From: JBFHIZ01 sp041596215
GTDB taxonomy: Bacteria > Bacillota > Clostridia > Lachnospirales > Lachnospiraceae
NCBI GenBank assembly: GCA_041596215.1
Contig: JBFHIZ010000003.1
Span: 67,645 to 131,644, forward strand
Reading direction: 5' to 3'
Length of the DNA stretch: 64,000 bases
Below the pieces are notes generated by a model. It saw nothing but the letters and a program-made list of their open reading frames with translations, was not told the origin of the DNA and ran no database searches. Every line of letters begins with the position of its first letter. Within the stretch, counting starts at the first letter, position 1. Both the position numbers and the translations under genes were made by a program. Of this stretch, positions 34,022 to 43,089 are shown piece by piece.

Positions 34022-36193
34022 ATGTGGGGTAAGCCAAATTTTGCAGCAGGATATTATCCATTGGTACAGGATAAAAACGACTGGGAAAAAGATATAAAAG
34101 AAATGAAAAAAAGTGGAATCTCCTTAATTCGAACCGCAGAATTATTTTGTGCTTGGGATCAAATTGAAACAGAAGAAGGAAGTTATCATTTTCAATGGTT
34201 AGATGAGTTTTTTGATTTGTGTAATAAATATGAAATGAAAATATTATTGGGCACTGGTACGGCTTCACCGCCGTACTGGTTGCACTTAAAATATCCAGAT
34301 ATCAATATTGTTAGTAATCATAAGGAACAATATCCAAATAACATATCCTATTCATGGGCTTGTTTTGATCATCCTGAATTTATCAAAGCAGCAAAAAGAT
34401 ATATTACAAAACTTGTGAGTAGATATCAAAATCATGATGCGTTATATGCGTATCAAATTCATAATGAAATTTCCTTCCCTTTTATGCCGTTGCATGGAGA
34501 GGGAGTAGAAATATATAGCTATAATGAATCGTCCTGTATCAAATTTCGACAATGGTTAGAAAATAAATATGGTTCCATTGAGAAATTAAATTATGCGTAT
34601 CGTTGGGGAGCAACGCACACTTGGCATCATACATTTGAGGAGATAGAACCACCAAAAGCAATGCCAGTTGCATGGTCGAGTGTTACAAGGTGGTTAGATT
34701 GGCGGCTGTTTTGGATGGAGAATACAGTTTCATTTATTAAATGGCAAAATGATATGATAAAAAAACTAGATTCGAAGCATATTACAACAACCAATATATT
34801 CTTTTTGAAATCTCAAGATACTTTTGGCGTGCTAACCGGTTTAGATCAATTTGAAATGGCAAAAGTGGTAGATGTAATCGGATATGATATATATCCAGGT
34901 AGTGGAAATAAAACCTTATATAAACCGGAATTTTCTTCAATGTGTTTGGATCTAGGAAGAAGTACAGCAAAAGCATTAAATAAAGAAACGTGGCTTTTAG
35001 AAACGGAAAGCGGTCCCATCAATGGATGGGTACTTGGACCAGATCGCAATGTAAATGGACAAGATATTTTTAGAAATATATTTGATGCAATTGGACATGG
35101 ATATAAATTGTGTTTATTTCAAGGATATCGGGAGTGGGATTTTCAACCCATACACTGGGGTGGGTTAGTGGATTTAGAGGGAAAGCCAACACCACGATTA
35201 CATGCAGTAAACAAAATAGGGAAATTACTATCGCAAATGGAGCCAGTTTTTGAAACAGGAAAAGTAGAAAAAGCAAAGATTGCGATGGTTCTTTGTAAGC
35301 AAAATGCGATTATTTTAAAAGGTATACAGCAAGAAGAATTTTTATATAAAGCGTTAAGAGGGGCTTATCAATTCTTTTGGTCAAGATATCATCAAATTGA
35401 TTTTATTTCGGAGTCCATGCTTGAGGAAAATGTTTTAGCTCAATATAAAATGCTTTATATGCCTTTTTTTACCTATATCACAAAAGAAATGGCAGAAAAG
35501 TTATCCATATATGTAAAAAATGGAGGAATACTTGTTGGTACAGCAAGAATGGGGATGCTAGGTGAGTATGGATGGTATAATCATAAGATGCCATGCTATT
35601 CATTAGCGGATGTGTTTGGTATTGACACAAGAGATGCCGAATCAAATACTACGCCTAAAATCACATATGATCGGAAAAATTATGATGGTTTTTGGCACAA
35701 AGAAAATGTTATAATAGAAAAGAAATCGGTAAAGGTATTGGCAAGATTTTCGGATGACATGCCAGCTGTTACATTAAATAGATGGGGAAAAGGAAAAGCA
35801 ATTTATTTTGGAACACACCCTGATGTGGCATGGCTAGAAAAGAAATCGAATCTATTAACGGATGTATTACAACCAATTATGAAAGAAGAAGATATTTTGC
35901 CACAACTAGAAATTAATTATTCACAACAAGAACTTCGAGAAATTGACGGAAGTCTCGTGTTTTGTGAAAAAGAAATTTATTTATTTGTAACAAGTTCTTT
36001 TAGAGAAAGCAATAATAATCCGATGAATGGTAAAAAATTATGTGAAACAACGATACGAGTAGATACACCCATTCGACAAATTGAAAATTTGATGGCTGGA
36101 GAAAATATAGAATTTTATATAGAAAATAAGGAAGTGAAATTCTATTTTTGGATTGAAAAAAATGAGACCATAATTTTCAAGATAAAACAATAA
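34022..36193 (+). CDS. GH42-type beta-galactosidase
   Basis: A 723-residue glycoside hydrolase, cytoplasmic by lack of a signal peptide. The TIM barrel carries the likely acid/base Glu149 in YQIHNEISF and the likely nucleophile Glu327 in LLETESGPINGW; the trimerisation-like and C-terminal beta domains follow. Family 42 members hydrolyse beta-galactosides and some arabinosides. A CAGGAGG site precedes the ATG. In a PTS operon the natural substrate may be a phosphorylated or dephosphorylated galactoside. The family call is good; specificity is not determined. Confidence 0.85.
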   Translation: MWGKPNFAAGYYPLVQDKNDWEKDIKEMKKSGISLIRTAELFCAWDQIETEEGSYHFQWLDEFFDLCNKYEMKILLGTGTASPPYWLHLKYPDINIVSNHKEQYPNNISYSWACFDHPEFIKAAKRYITKLVSRYQNHDALYAYQIHNEISFPFMPLHGEGVEIYSYNESSCIKFRQWLENKYGSIEKLNYAYRWGATHTWHHTFEEIEPPKAMPVAWSSVTRWLDWRLFWMENTVSFIKWQNDMIKKLDSKHITTTNIFFLKSQDTFGVLTGLDQFEMAKVVDVIGYDIYPGSGNKTLYKPEFSSMCLDLGRSTAKALNKETWLLETESGPINGWVLGPDRNVNGQDIFRNIFDAIGHGYKLCLFQGYREWDFQPIHWGGLVDLEGKPTPRLHAVNKIGKLLSQMEPVFETGKVEKAKIAMVLCKQNAIILKGIQQEEFLYKALRGAYQFFWSRYHQIDFISESMLEENVLAQYKMLYMPFFTYITKEMAEKLSIYVKNGGILVGTARMGMLGEYGWYNHKMPCYSLADVFGIDTRDAESNTTPKITYDRKNYDGFWHKENVIIEKKSVKVLARFSDDMPAVTLNRWGKGKAIYFGTHPDVAWLEKKSNLLTDVLQPIMKEEDILPQLEINYSQQELREIDGSLVFCEKEIYLFVTSSFRESNNNPMNGKKLCETTIRVDTPIRQIENLMAGENIEFYIENKEVKFYFWIEKNETIIFKIKQ

Positions 36194-36219
36194 AAGCTTT
36201 TATTACGAGGAGGAAAACG

Positions 36220-37008
36220 GTGGCAAAAGAAACTGCATTAAAAGGAATAAAATTATTTGTGTTAGATATGGATGGAACCTATTATTTAGGAAAAAACCGA
36301 TTAAAGGGTGCAAATGAATTCTTAGAAAGGGTACACGATGTTGGAAAAGATTTTGTGTTTTTTACAAATAATTCCTCCAAATCTCCGAGTAAATATATTG
36401 ATAAATTAGCTACCATGGATTGCATTATAGATAGAAATAAGATATGGACTTCAGGGGATGTGACGATTGAATTTTTGAAAACAAATCGCTCTGGAAAAAA
36501 AATATATTTAGTGGGGACTCCTTCTTTACAGGAATCGTTTGAACAAGCAGGAATAATACTTGTGAAAGAAGAACCGGATATTGTAGTAATTGGGTTTGAT
36601 ACCACGTTAACTTATGAAAAACTAGAGAAAGCATGTACTTATATTCGGAACGGAGCAGAATTTCTTGCAACACATTTGGATATTAATTGTCCAATTGAAA
36701 ATGGATTTATTCCAGATTGTGGATCGATTTGTAACTTAATTACAACATCCACAGGAGTGAAACCGAAATTTCTTGGGAAACCATATCCAGAAACCATGGA
36801 TTTGGTATTACGTAAAACGGGATTTGCGAAAGAGGAGATTGCATTTGTTGGAGATCGAATATATACCGATGTAGCAACTGGCGTAAAAAATGGTGCGATG
36901 GGAATATTGGTTTTAACAGGAGAAACAAAATTAGAAGATGTAGAAGCATCTTCGATAAAACCAGATGCGATCTATGAAAGTTTAGAAGAAATGATTCGTT
37001 ATCTATAA
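36220..37008 (+). CDS. HAD-superfamily phosphatase (NagD/AraL-like)
   Basis: A 262-residue HAD IIA-type phosphatase. Motif I LDMDGTYYLG, motif II FFTNNSS, and the late KPYPETMDL plus FVGDRIYTDVATG motifs are complete. NagD/AraL enzymes dephosphorylate sugar phosphates or glycerol-/glycolate-phosphates. The GTG start follows CGAGGAGG. It is the last gene of the PTS operon and is followed by a strong terminator. It may remove phosphate from an intermediate or a dead-end ester. Confidence 0.9.
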   Translation: MAKETALKGIKLFVLDMDGTYYLGKNRLKGANEFLERVHDVGKDFVFFTNNSSKSPSKYIDKLATMDCIIDRNKIWTSGDVTIEFLKTNRSGKKIYLVGTPSLQESFEQAGIILVKEEPDIVVIGFDTTLTYEKLEKACTYIRNGAEFLATHLDINCPIENGFIPDCGSICNLITTSTGVKPKFLGKPYPETMDLVLRKTGFAKEEIAFVGDRIYTDVATGVKNGAMGILVLTGETKLEDVEASSIKPDAIYESLEEMIRYL

Positions 37009-37020
37009 GAACAAGCGAAA

Positions 37021-37050
37021 AAGAGAGTTGCAAAATTGCAACTCTCTTTA
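37021..37050 (+). terminator. Rho-independent terminator of the PTS operon
   Basis: AAGAGAGTTGCAA at 37021-37033 and its exact reverse complement at 37036-37048 form a 13-bp arm pair (the central bases must open to make a loop), followed by TTA. Confidence 0.85.
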
Positions 37051-37210
37051 TTTGAATGGAAATGAAAACCTAGTAAAACGCAAAAAAAGATTTAAAAAAA
37101 AGTCAAATAAGAATATAATATAAGGAAAGGATTCGAGCAAGAAAGTGTGAATTTTGTATTATCTATGGGGGATGAATGTGCATCAATTGCGATGCAAAGA
37201 AAGAGGGAAG

Positions 37211-37777
37211 ATGAAAAAAAGTGAATTAAGAAAATTATATAAATATGATGAAAAAATGCATGCATTTTTAATCGAAGTGCAGTTGGAAGATTATCGAGAC
37301 GCATATAGTGAATGGGATTTTTCTCCTTTTGTAAATAGGGATTTAGATGAAGACTTAACAGAATATTTAATAAGTTGTTCCTATGAAATTCCAATCAAAT
37401 ATCAAATTATCATTCATTTTTATATTTTAAATCAGGAAATCGATCAAAGTAGGGAAGAAAGAAGTATTATTGGAATGCGTCATTTTTTTGCATATCAAAT
37501 ACGAAAGCTAAGAAGAAGTAAAATACGGATTGTAAGAGATATGATTACTTTTACTATAATTGGTGGGATTCTATTATTGGCAGGAACATATGTGGAAGGA
37601 TATATTTCAGACTCTGTCATGGTTAAATTATTCTCCGAAGGGTTGTTTATAGGAGGATGGGTCATGCTCTGGGAAATGTTTTCGGAATGGTTTTTTGGTA
37701 TGTCAAAAATTCGAAATCGAAGTAAACATTTTAAAAGATTAAATGCATCAAAGATTATATATTTATATAATAAGTAA
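37211..37777 (+). CDS. Hypothetical membrane protein
   Basis: About 188 residues from ATG 37211, which has AGAGG four bases upstream. The N-terminal ~120 residues are soluble and charged; two hydrophobic segments follow (ITFTIIGGILLLAGTYV and LFSEGLFIGGWVMLW), then a basic tail. I recognise no catalytic motif. Similar small two-helix proteins of unknown function are common in Clostridia. It stands alone between the PTS operon and the purine transporter leader. Confidence 0.7.
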   Translation: MKKSELRKLYKYDEKMHAFLIEVQLEDYRDAYSEWDFSPFVNRDLDEDLTEYLISCSYEIPIKYQIIIHFYILNQEIDQSREERSIIGMRHFFAYQIRKLRRSKIRIVRDMITFTIIGGILLLAGTYVEGYISDSVMVKLFSEGLFIGGWVMLWEMFSEWFFGMSKIRNRSKHFKRLNASKIIYLYNK

Positions 37778-37954
37778 AAGTAGTTTGTATATATACAATT
37801 ATATGCTCATATCTCAAATTAAATATATAAGGGAAAATAGTTATGAATTACAAAGACTTTTTTTCATGATTCTTTACATATAATGCAGTAAAAATTTACC
37901 TTTTCTATAAGGAATTACCAAATATTAAAAAAAAGTAAAATTTATAAAAATTTG

Positions 37955-37963
37955 TGATATAAT
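37955..37963 (+). promoter_or_regulatory. Extended -10 promoter ahead of the nucleoside transporter leader
   Basis: TGATATAAT is a perfect extended -10 element (TG, one base, TATAAT). No good -35 box is seen, as is usual for such promoters. Transcription would start near 37970. Confidence 0.6.
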
Positions 37964-38040
37964 ACTGTATTGTAAGTGAATGAAATATCCAGTAATAATT
38001 ACGAGTAATATTCAAGTTAATTTTAGTTGCCCAATGGCGG

Positions 38041-38070
38041 GTTGTATGTTTTTTTAGCATACAACTTTTT
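38041..38070 (+). terminator. Terminator-like hairpin in the leader
   Basis: GTTGTATG at 38041-38048 pairs perfectly with CATACAAC at 38058-38065 and is followed by TTTTT, upstream of the coding region. Confidence 0.6.
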
Positions 38071-38091
38071 GATTTTAACTTTGATATAAAC

Positions 38092-38112
38092 CATAAGTGA
38101 TAGTCACTTATG
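38092..38112. repeat. Perfect 9-bp palindrome before the BMP gene
   Basis: CATAAGTGA at 38092-38100 and TCACTTATG at 38104-38112 flank TAG. It could be an operator or an RNA hairpin that includes no part of the ribosome binding site. Confidence 0.6.
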
Positions 38113-38146
38113 CAGGACATCTATTTACTATAAGGAGGATATGATT

Positions 38147-39370
38147 TTGAAAAAGTTTTTAAGTCTTATGTTGGTAGCAGTATTAACAACAAGTATGCTT
38201 GTTGGTTGTGGAAACAACGTTGCAGATGTAAATGTGAATACGGAAGAAGTAACAGAAACCGAAGCAACAAGTGATATTAAAGTTGGTGTGATTTACGTAG
38301 GGGATGAGAATGAGGGTTATACCGAAGCTCACATGAAGGGGATTGACCAAATGATGGAAACCCTTGGGTTGACAGCAGACCAAGTGATCGAACAAACAAC
38401 AATTCCAGAAGATGAAAGTTGTTATGATGCAGCTGTGGATTTAGCGGAACAAGGATGCGACATAATTTTTGCAAATAGTTTTGGACATGAATCATACTTA
38501 ATGCAAGCCGCAGTAGAATTTCCAGAAGTTCAGTTTTGCCATGCAACTGGATATCAAGCAGCAAGTGCTGGCATGGATAATTTTCACAATTACTTTACCG
38601 CAGTATACGAATCAAGATATGTATCGGGTGTCGTAGCTGGATTAAAACTTAAAGAAATGATAGATAATGGAGAAATAACAGCAGAAGAAGCAAAAATGGG
38701 TTATGTAGGTGCATTCCCATATGCAGAAGTTGTTTCAGGATTTACTTCCTTTTTCTTAGGAGCAAAAAGTATTGTTCCTGAAGTAACAATGGAAGTACAA
38801 TATACAAATAGCTGGGCTGATATGGCAACAGAAAATGAAGTTGCAAGTGCATTAATTGCAGACGGTGCCGTATTGATTAGCCAACATGCTGATACAACTG
38901 GTGCTCCAACCGCATGTGAAGAAAGTGGAGTATACGCTGTAGGATATAATGTAGACATGACTTCAGTTGCACCAAATACAGCATTAACGTCAGCAACCAT
39001 TAACTGGGGACCATATTATACATATGCTGTAGAAGCAGCAATGAATGGAACAGAAATTGCAACAGATTGGTGTAAAGGATATGTTGATGGTGCAGTAGCC
39101 ATTTCAGCACTTAATGATGTAGCAGTTGCAGAAGGTACAGCAGATGTTGTAGCAAATATCGAAGCGGAATTAAAAGCAGGAACATTACATGTATTTGATA
39201 CGGCTACATTTACAGTAGGTGGATCTTCTATTGAAGATTTAATTGCAGAAGGTGGAGATTTCGCAAAATATGAAGCTTATGTTTCGGACGGATATTTTCA
39301 TGAATCAGAATTACAATCTGCACCAGCTTTTGATTTGAGAATTGATGGAATTTTAGAATTAACAAACTAA
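38147..39370 (+). CDS. BMP-family nucleoside-binding lipoprotein (ABC transporter)
   Basis: A ~407-residue secreted lipoprotein with signal peptide and lipobox (SMLVGC). KVGVIYVGDENEGY, then GCDIIFANSFGHE and YQAASAGMDNFHNYF, are typical of BMP/PnrA proteins, which bind purine nucleosides or related compounds for ABC import. TTG at 38147 is spaced eight bases from AAGGAGG and gives the usual MKK start; the ATG at 38141 is only two bases away from it. Two permeases, an ATPase and xpt follow, supporting purine salvage. Confidence 0.9.
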   Translation: MKKFLSLMLVAVLTTSMLVGCGNNVADVNVNTEEVTETEATSDIKVGVIYVGDENEGYTEAHMKGIDQMMETLGLTADQVIEQTTIPEDESCYDAAVDLAEQGCDIIFANSFGHESYLMQAAVEFPEVQFCHATGYQAASAGMDNFHNYFTAVYESRYVSGVVAGLKLKEMIDNGEITAEEAKMGYVGAFPYAEVVSGFTSFFLGAKSIVPEVTMEVQYTNSWADMATENEVASALIADGAVLISQHADTTGAPTACEESGVYAVGYNVDMTSVAPNTALTSATINWGPYYTYAVEAAMNGTEIATDWCKGYVDGAVAISALNDVAVAEGTADVVANIEAELKAGTLHVFDTATFTVGGSSIEDLIAEGGDFAKYEAYVSDGYFHESELQSAPAFDLRIDGILELTN

Positions 39371-39390
39371 ATTTGATTATATAAAATCCT

Positions 39391-39429
39391 ATATGCGGAA
39401 CTTTTTATAAGGTTCCGCATATTGTTTTT
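39391..39429 (+). terminator. Hairpin with T-run between BMP gene and ATPase gene
   Basis: ATATGCGGAAC at 39391-39401 pairs perfectly with 39412-39422, followed by a T-run. Partial termination here would give more binding protein than transporter, a frequent arrangement. Confidence 0.8.
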
Positions 39430-39443
39430 TTATTGGAGGTTTT

Positions 39444-40982
39444 ATGAAAGAAAAATTAGCAATAGAACTAAAAAATGTATCCAAACACTTTGGCGAAGTA
39501 ATTGCTAATGATCAAGTGAATCTATCACTAAGAAAAGGGGAAATTCTTTCCATACTTGGTGAAAATGGTAGTGGGAAAACTACATTAATGAATATGCTCT
39601 CAGGAATTTATTTTCCGGATGAAGGGCATATTTTTGTGAATGAAAAAGAGGTTTCCATTTGTTCTCCCAACGATTCCTTCAATTTAGGGATTGGTATGAT
39701 ACACCAACATTTTAAATTGATTAATGTGCTTACAGCAGCTGAAAATATAATTCTTGGTCTAAAAGGCACTTTAAGACTTGATATTAACAAGGTTAATGAG
39801 GATGTCAAAAATTTAGTAGATAAATACGGATTTGATTTGGATCCAACACAAAAGATTTATGATATGTCTGTATCGCAAAAACAGACAGTAGAAATAATCA
39901 AGGTATTATATAGAGGTGCAGAAATTTTAATATTAGATGAACCCACCGCGGTATTAACTCCTCAAGAAATTGAAAAATTATTTGAAGTACTTAGAAATAT
40001 GAGGGATGCCGGAAAATCAATCATTATTATTACGCATAAGTTAAATGAAGTATTAGCAATATCAGATAGAGTATCCGTGCTTCGAAAAGGAAAATATATT
40101 GGAACAATAGATACTTCAGATGCAACGATTGATAAATTAACGGAAATGATGGTTGGAGAAAAAATCAACTTAGATATTAGACGTACACAACCAAAAGAGC
40201 CAAAAAAACGATTGGAAATTTGGGGATTGCATTGTAAAAATCGCGAAGGAATCAAAGTGATTGATGATGTTTCGTTTACGGTAAATAGTAACGAAATATT
40301 AGGAATTGCTGGAATTGCAGGAAGTGGACAACGAGAGCTGTTAGAAGCAATCGCTGGACTTTACGATATTGAAAATGGAGAAATCATTTATCATTCACCA
40401 GAAGGAAAAACAGAAAAAATATCGAATATGGATGCGAATTCAATCAGAGAACTTAAAATCAGTTTTTCTTTTGTTCCAGAAGACCGATTAGGAATGGGAT
40501 TAGTAAGTTCTATGGATTTGGTGGAAAATATGATGTTAAGAAGTTATAGAAATGGCACAAATTTTATTGCAGATCGTAAAGGTCCTAAAAAACTAGCAAA
40601 TGAAGTAGTAAAAAAACTAGATGTTGTCACACCTAATATTTCCACTCCAATCAGCAGATTATCTGGCGGGAATGTGCAAAAGATCTTAGTTGGACGTGAG
40701 ATTGCCTCACAACCTAATGTACTCATGGTTGCGTATCCGGTAAGAGGGTTGGACATAAATTCCTCTTATACCATTTATAATTTGTTAAATGAACAAAAAG
40801 ATAATGGAGCAGCTGTAATGTGTGTAGGTGAGGATCTGGATGTACTCATTGATTTATGTGATCGTATTTTAGTAATGTGTCGAGGACAAGTGACAGGAAT
40901 TGTAGATGCGAGGTCAACAACCAAAGAAGAATTAGGATTATTAATGACTAGTACAAAAAAAGGGGGGCATGAAAATGAGTAG
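39444..40982 (+). CDS. Nucleoside ABC transporter, double ATP-binding subunit (NupA/YufO type)
   Basis: A 512-residue two-domain ATPase. The first domain has GENGSGKTT and LILDEPTAVLTPQE; the second a degenerate GIAGSGQRE Walker A, LSGGNVQK signature and VAYPVRGLD in the Walker B region, the normal variant for this family. With two permeases following, it powers BMP-dependent nucleoside uptake. GGAGG precedes the ATG. It overlaps the next permease gene. Confidence 0.92.
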   Translation: MKEKLAIELKNVSKHFGEVIANDQVNLSLRKGEILSILGENGSGKTTLMNMLSGIYFPDEGHIFVNEKEVSICSPNDSFNLGIGMIHQHFKLINVLTAAENIILGLKGTLRLDINKVNEDVKNLVDKYGFDLDPTQKIYDMSVSQKQTVEIIKVLYRGAEILILDEPTAVLTPQEIEKLFEVLRNMRDAGKSIIIITHKLNEVLAISDRVSVLRKGKYIGTIDTSDATIDKLTEMMVGEKINLDIRRTQPKEPKKRLEIWGLHCKNREGIKVIDDVSFTVNSNEILGIAGIAGSGQRELLEAIAGLYDIENGEIIYHSPEGKTEKISNMDANSIRELKISFSFVPEDRLGMGLVSSMDLVENMMLRSYRNGTNFIADRKGPKKLANEVVKKLDVVTPNISTPISRLSGGNVQKILVGREIASQPNVLMVAYPVRGLDINSSYTIYNLLNEQKDNGAAVMCVGEDLDVLIDLCDRILVMCRGQVTGIVDARSTTKEELGLLMTSTKKGGHENE

Positions 40983-42066
40983 TTTTCTCAAAGTTCGTGT
41001 ACATAAACGTGGACAAATTACGAAACAAAAAACTGTATTTATTCGTTTTATTGCAGTGCTTCTATCTTTAATTGTTTGTGCGATTGTGATTATGTCAATT
41101 ACGGGTGATAACCCAATTAATGTTTATAAAAGTATTTTTGAAGGAGCGTTTGGTTCTGAAAGAAGAATCTGGGTAACGATTCGAGAGTGTATTATATTAT
41201 TGTTGATTGCAATTGCTTTGGTGCCTGCATTCAAAATGCGGTTTTGGAATATTGGAGCAGAAGGACAGGTATTACTAGGCGGCATTGCAACGGCAGCAAT
41301 TATGATACATTTTGGAGATAAATTGCCAGGATGGCTTGTTATGCTTTTGATTTTTGTTACTAGTATTTTAGCAGGTTTGATATGGGGATTGATTCCAGCT
41401 CTTTTTAAATCTTATTTCAACACAAATGAAACGTTATTTACATTAATGATGAATTATGTTGCAATACAATTGGTGAATTTTTTGATTGTATTTTGGGAAA
41501 ATCCAACAGGATCCAATACAGTAGGTATAATCAATATGAGTAGCCAGGCTGGATGGTTTCCGGAATTGTTTGGACAAAGATATGGTTGGAATGTAGTAAT
41601 AGTATTGCTTGTCACATTTGGAATGTATATATATATGAAATATAGTAAACATGGTTATGAAATTGCAGTTGTTGGAGAAAGTGCAAACACGGCAATGTAT
41701 GCAGGAATAAATGTAAAGAAAGTGATTTTAAGAACCATGATGCTTTCTGGAGCATTATGTGGATTGGCTGGTGCAATTATTGTTAGTGGTGCCAGTCATA
41801 CGATTTCAACAAGCACAGGAGGAGGGCGTGGATTTACGGCAATTATTGTTGCTTGGATGTCAAAGTTTAATCCATTTGTAATGATTCTTGTGTCTGCGTT
41901 TTTGGTATTTATGCAACAGGGATCCATTCAAGTAGCATCACAGTTTGGGTTAAATGAGAATGCTTCCGATATCATAACTGGAATTATTTTGTTCTTTTTA
42001 ATTGGAAGCGAATTTTTTATTACTTATAAAATAGATTTTTACTTTTTAAAAAAGGAGGTGCAATAA
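40975..42066 (+). CDS. Nucleoside ABC transporter permease 1 (NupB/YufP type)
   Basis: A ~363-residue membrane protein of the BPD_transp_2 family. NIGAEGQVLLGGIATAA near residue 100, LMMNYVAIQL and SGGGRGFTAIIVAWMS-like segments (here TGGGRGFTAIIVAWMSKFNP) are characteristic. ATG at 40975 is seven bases after a G-run; ATG 40969 is too close. It overlaps the ATPase stop and is followed by the partner permease. Confidence 0.9.
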   Translation: MSSFLKVRVHKRGQITKQKTVFIRFIAVLLSLIVCAIVIMSITGDNPINVYKSIFEGAFGSERRIWVTIRECIILLLIAIALVPAFKMRFWNIGAEGQVLLGGIATAAIMIHFGDKLPGWLVMLLIFVTSILAGLIWGLIPALFKSYFNTNETLFTLMMNYVAIQLVNFLIVFWENPTGSNTVGIINMSSQAGWFPELFGQRYGWNVVIVLLVTFGMYIYMKYSKHGYEIAVVGESANTAMYAGINVKKVILRTMMLSGALCGLAGAIIVSGASHTISTSTGGGRGFTAIIVAWMSKFNPFVMILVSAFLVFMQQGSIQVASQFGLNENASDIITGIILFFLIGSEFFITYKIDFYFLKKEVQ

Positions 42067-43047
42067 ATGCAGTTGTTACTTACCTTAATTCAAAATGCAG
42101 TTGGCCAAGGCGTGAGTATTCTTTTTGGAGCATCGGGAGAGATTATAACGGAACGGTCTGGAAATCTAAACTTAGGAATCCCAGGGATTATGTATATGGG
42201 TGGAATTGGTGGATTAATGGGAGCGTTTTTTTATGAAAACGCAGTAGAAACTCCAAATAAAATGATTGGTTTGGTGTTATCCTTGCTTGCAGCCATGGTA
42301 GTATCTGTTCTAGGCGGATTTATTTTTAGTTTTTTAACCATTACATTACGTGCGAATCAAAATGTAGTAGGATTGGCACTTACCACATTTGGCGTAGGAT
42401 TTGGTAATTTCTTTGGCGGATCCATTTCAAAACTCGCAGGAGGAGTAGGACAAATCTCTGTAAAAACAACTGCTTCTGCATATAAAGCAAGCATTCCATT
42501 TTTGTCAGATATACCGATAGTTGGAGATTTAGTATTTAGCTATGGATTTTTAACGTATTTATCAGTGGCAATTGCTATTTTTCTCAATTATTATATAATG
42601 AAAACAAGAAAAGGGCTGAATTTAAGAGCGGTTGGAGAAGATCCAGCGACAGCCGACACGGCAGGAATTCATGTTTCTAGATATAAATATATATCTACGT
42701 TAGTAGGAGCTGCAATTGCAGGTCTTGGAGGATTGTATTTTGTTATGGATTATCTAGGAGGAACCTGGACAAATAACGGGTTTGGAGATCGTGGTTGGCT
42801 TGCAATTGCATTGGTAATTCTTTCTTTATGGAAACCATTGAATGCCATTTGGGGTTCGTTTCTGTTTGGAAGTCTTTATATTTTATATATATATTTACCA
42901 GGGCTTACTCGTTCCACACAGGAATTATTTAAAATGTTACCTTATTTAGTTACCATTATAGTATTAATTATTACAAGCAAAAGAGATAAAATGGAAAATC
43001 AACCACCTAAGAGTCTAGGATTGTCTTATTTCAGAGAGGATCGATAA
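42067..43047 (+). CDS. Nucleoside ABC transporter permease 2 (NupC/YufQ type)
   Basis: A 326-residue membrane protein with ERSGNLNLGIPGIMYMGG near residue 29 and FGDRGWLAIALVILSLWKP in the C-terminal part, the hallmark of the second BMP-system permease. An AAAGGAGG site directly precedes it. It forms a heterodimeric channel with the upstream permease. A dedicated purine phosphoribosyltransferase gene follows. Confidence 0.92.
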   Translation: MQLLLTLIQNAVGQGVSILFGASGEIITERSGNLNLGIPGIMYMGGIGGLMGAFFYENAVETPNKMIGLVLSLLAAMVVSVLGGFIFSFLTITLRANQNVVGLALTTFGVGFGNFFGGSISKLAGGVGQISVKTTASAYKASIPFLSDIPIVGDLVFSYGFLTYLSVAIAIFLNYYIMKTRKGLNLRAVGEDPATADTAGIHVSRYKYISTLVGAAIAGLGGLYFVMDYLGGTWTNNGFGDRGWLAIALVILSLWKPLNAIWGSFLFGSLYILYIYLPGLTRSTQELFKMLPYLVTIIVLIITSKRDKMENQPPKSLGLSYFREDR

Positions 43048-43089
43048 ACTTAAAGTGTTTGCTAAAGTAAAAAAAGGGATGGAAATCAT

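Larger units (their letters stand above)
37970..38140 (+). promoter_or_regulatory. Attenuator-like 5' leader of the BMP transporter mRNA (candidate riboswitch, class not recognised)
   Basis: The ~170-base leader contains a small hairpin (TTGCC/GGCGG around 38032-38040), a terminator-like hairpin at 38041-38070, a second palindrome at 38092-38112 and then the ribosome binding site. TAAGTGA at 37973-37979 duplicates TAAGTGA at 38094-38100, and both can pair with TCACTTA at 38104-38110, which would allow alternative folds. The purine-riboswitch core sequences expected before a purine-salvage gene are not present. Function is inferred from layout only. The upstream 37778-37954 stretch holds nothing else I can name. 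Confidence 0.4.

Noticed and set aside
37955..38140. Purine (guanine/adenine) riboswitch before the purine transporter operon
   Set aside because: The expected conserved loops and the TTTCTACC-like junction are absent; only an unclassified leader with a terminator hairpin can be supported.
39391..39429. End of the nucleoside-transporter operon
   Set aside because: The hairpin is strong, but the ATPase and permeases of the same system follow with no new promoter recognised, so it is better seen as a partial terminator.
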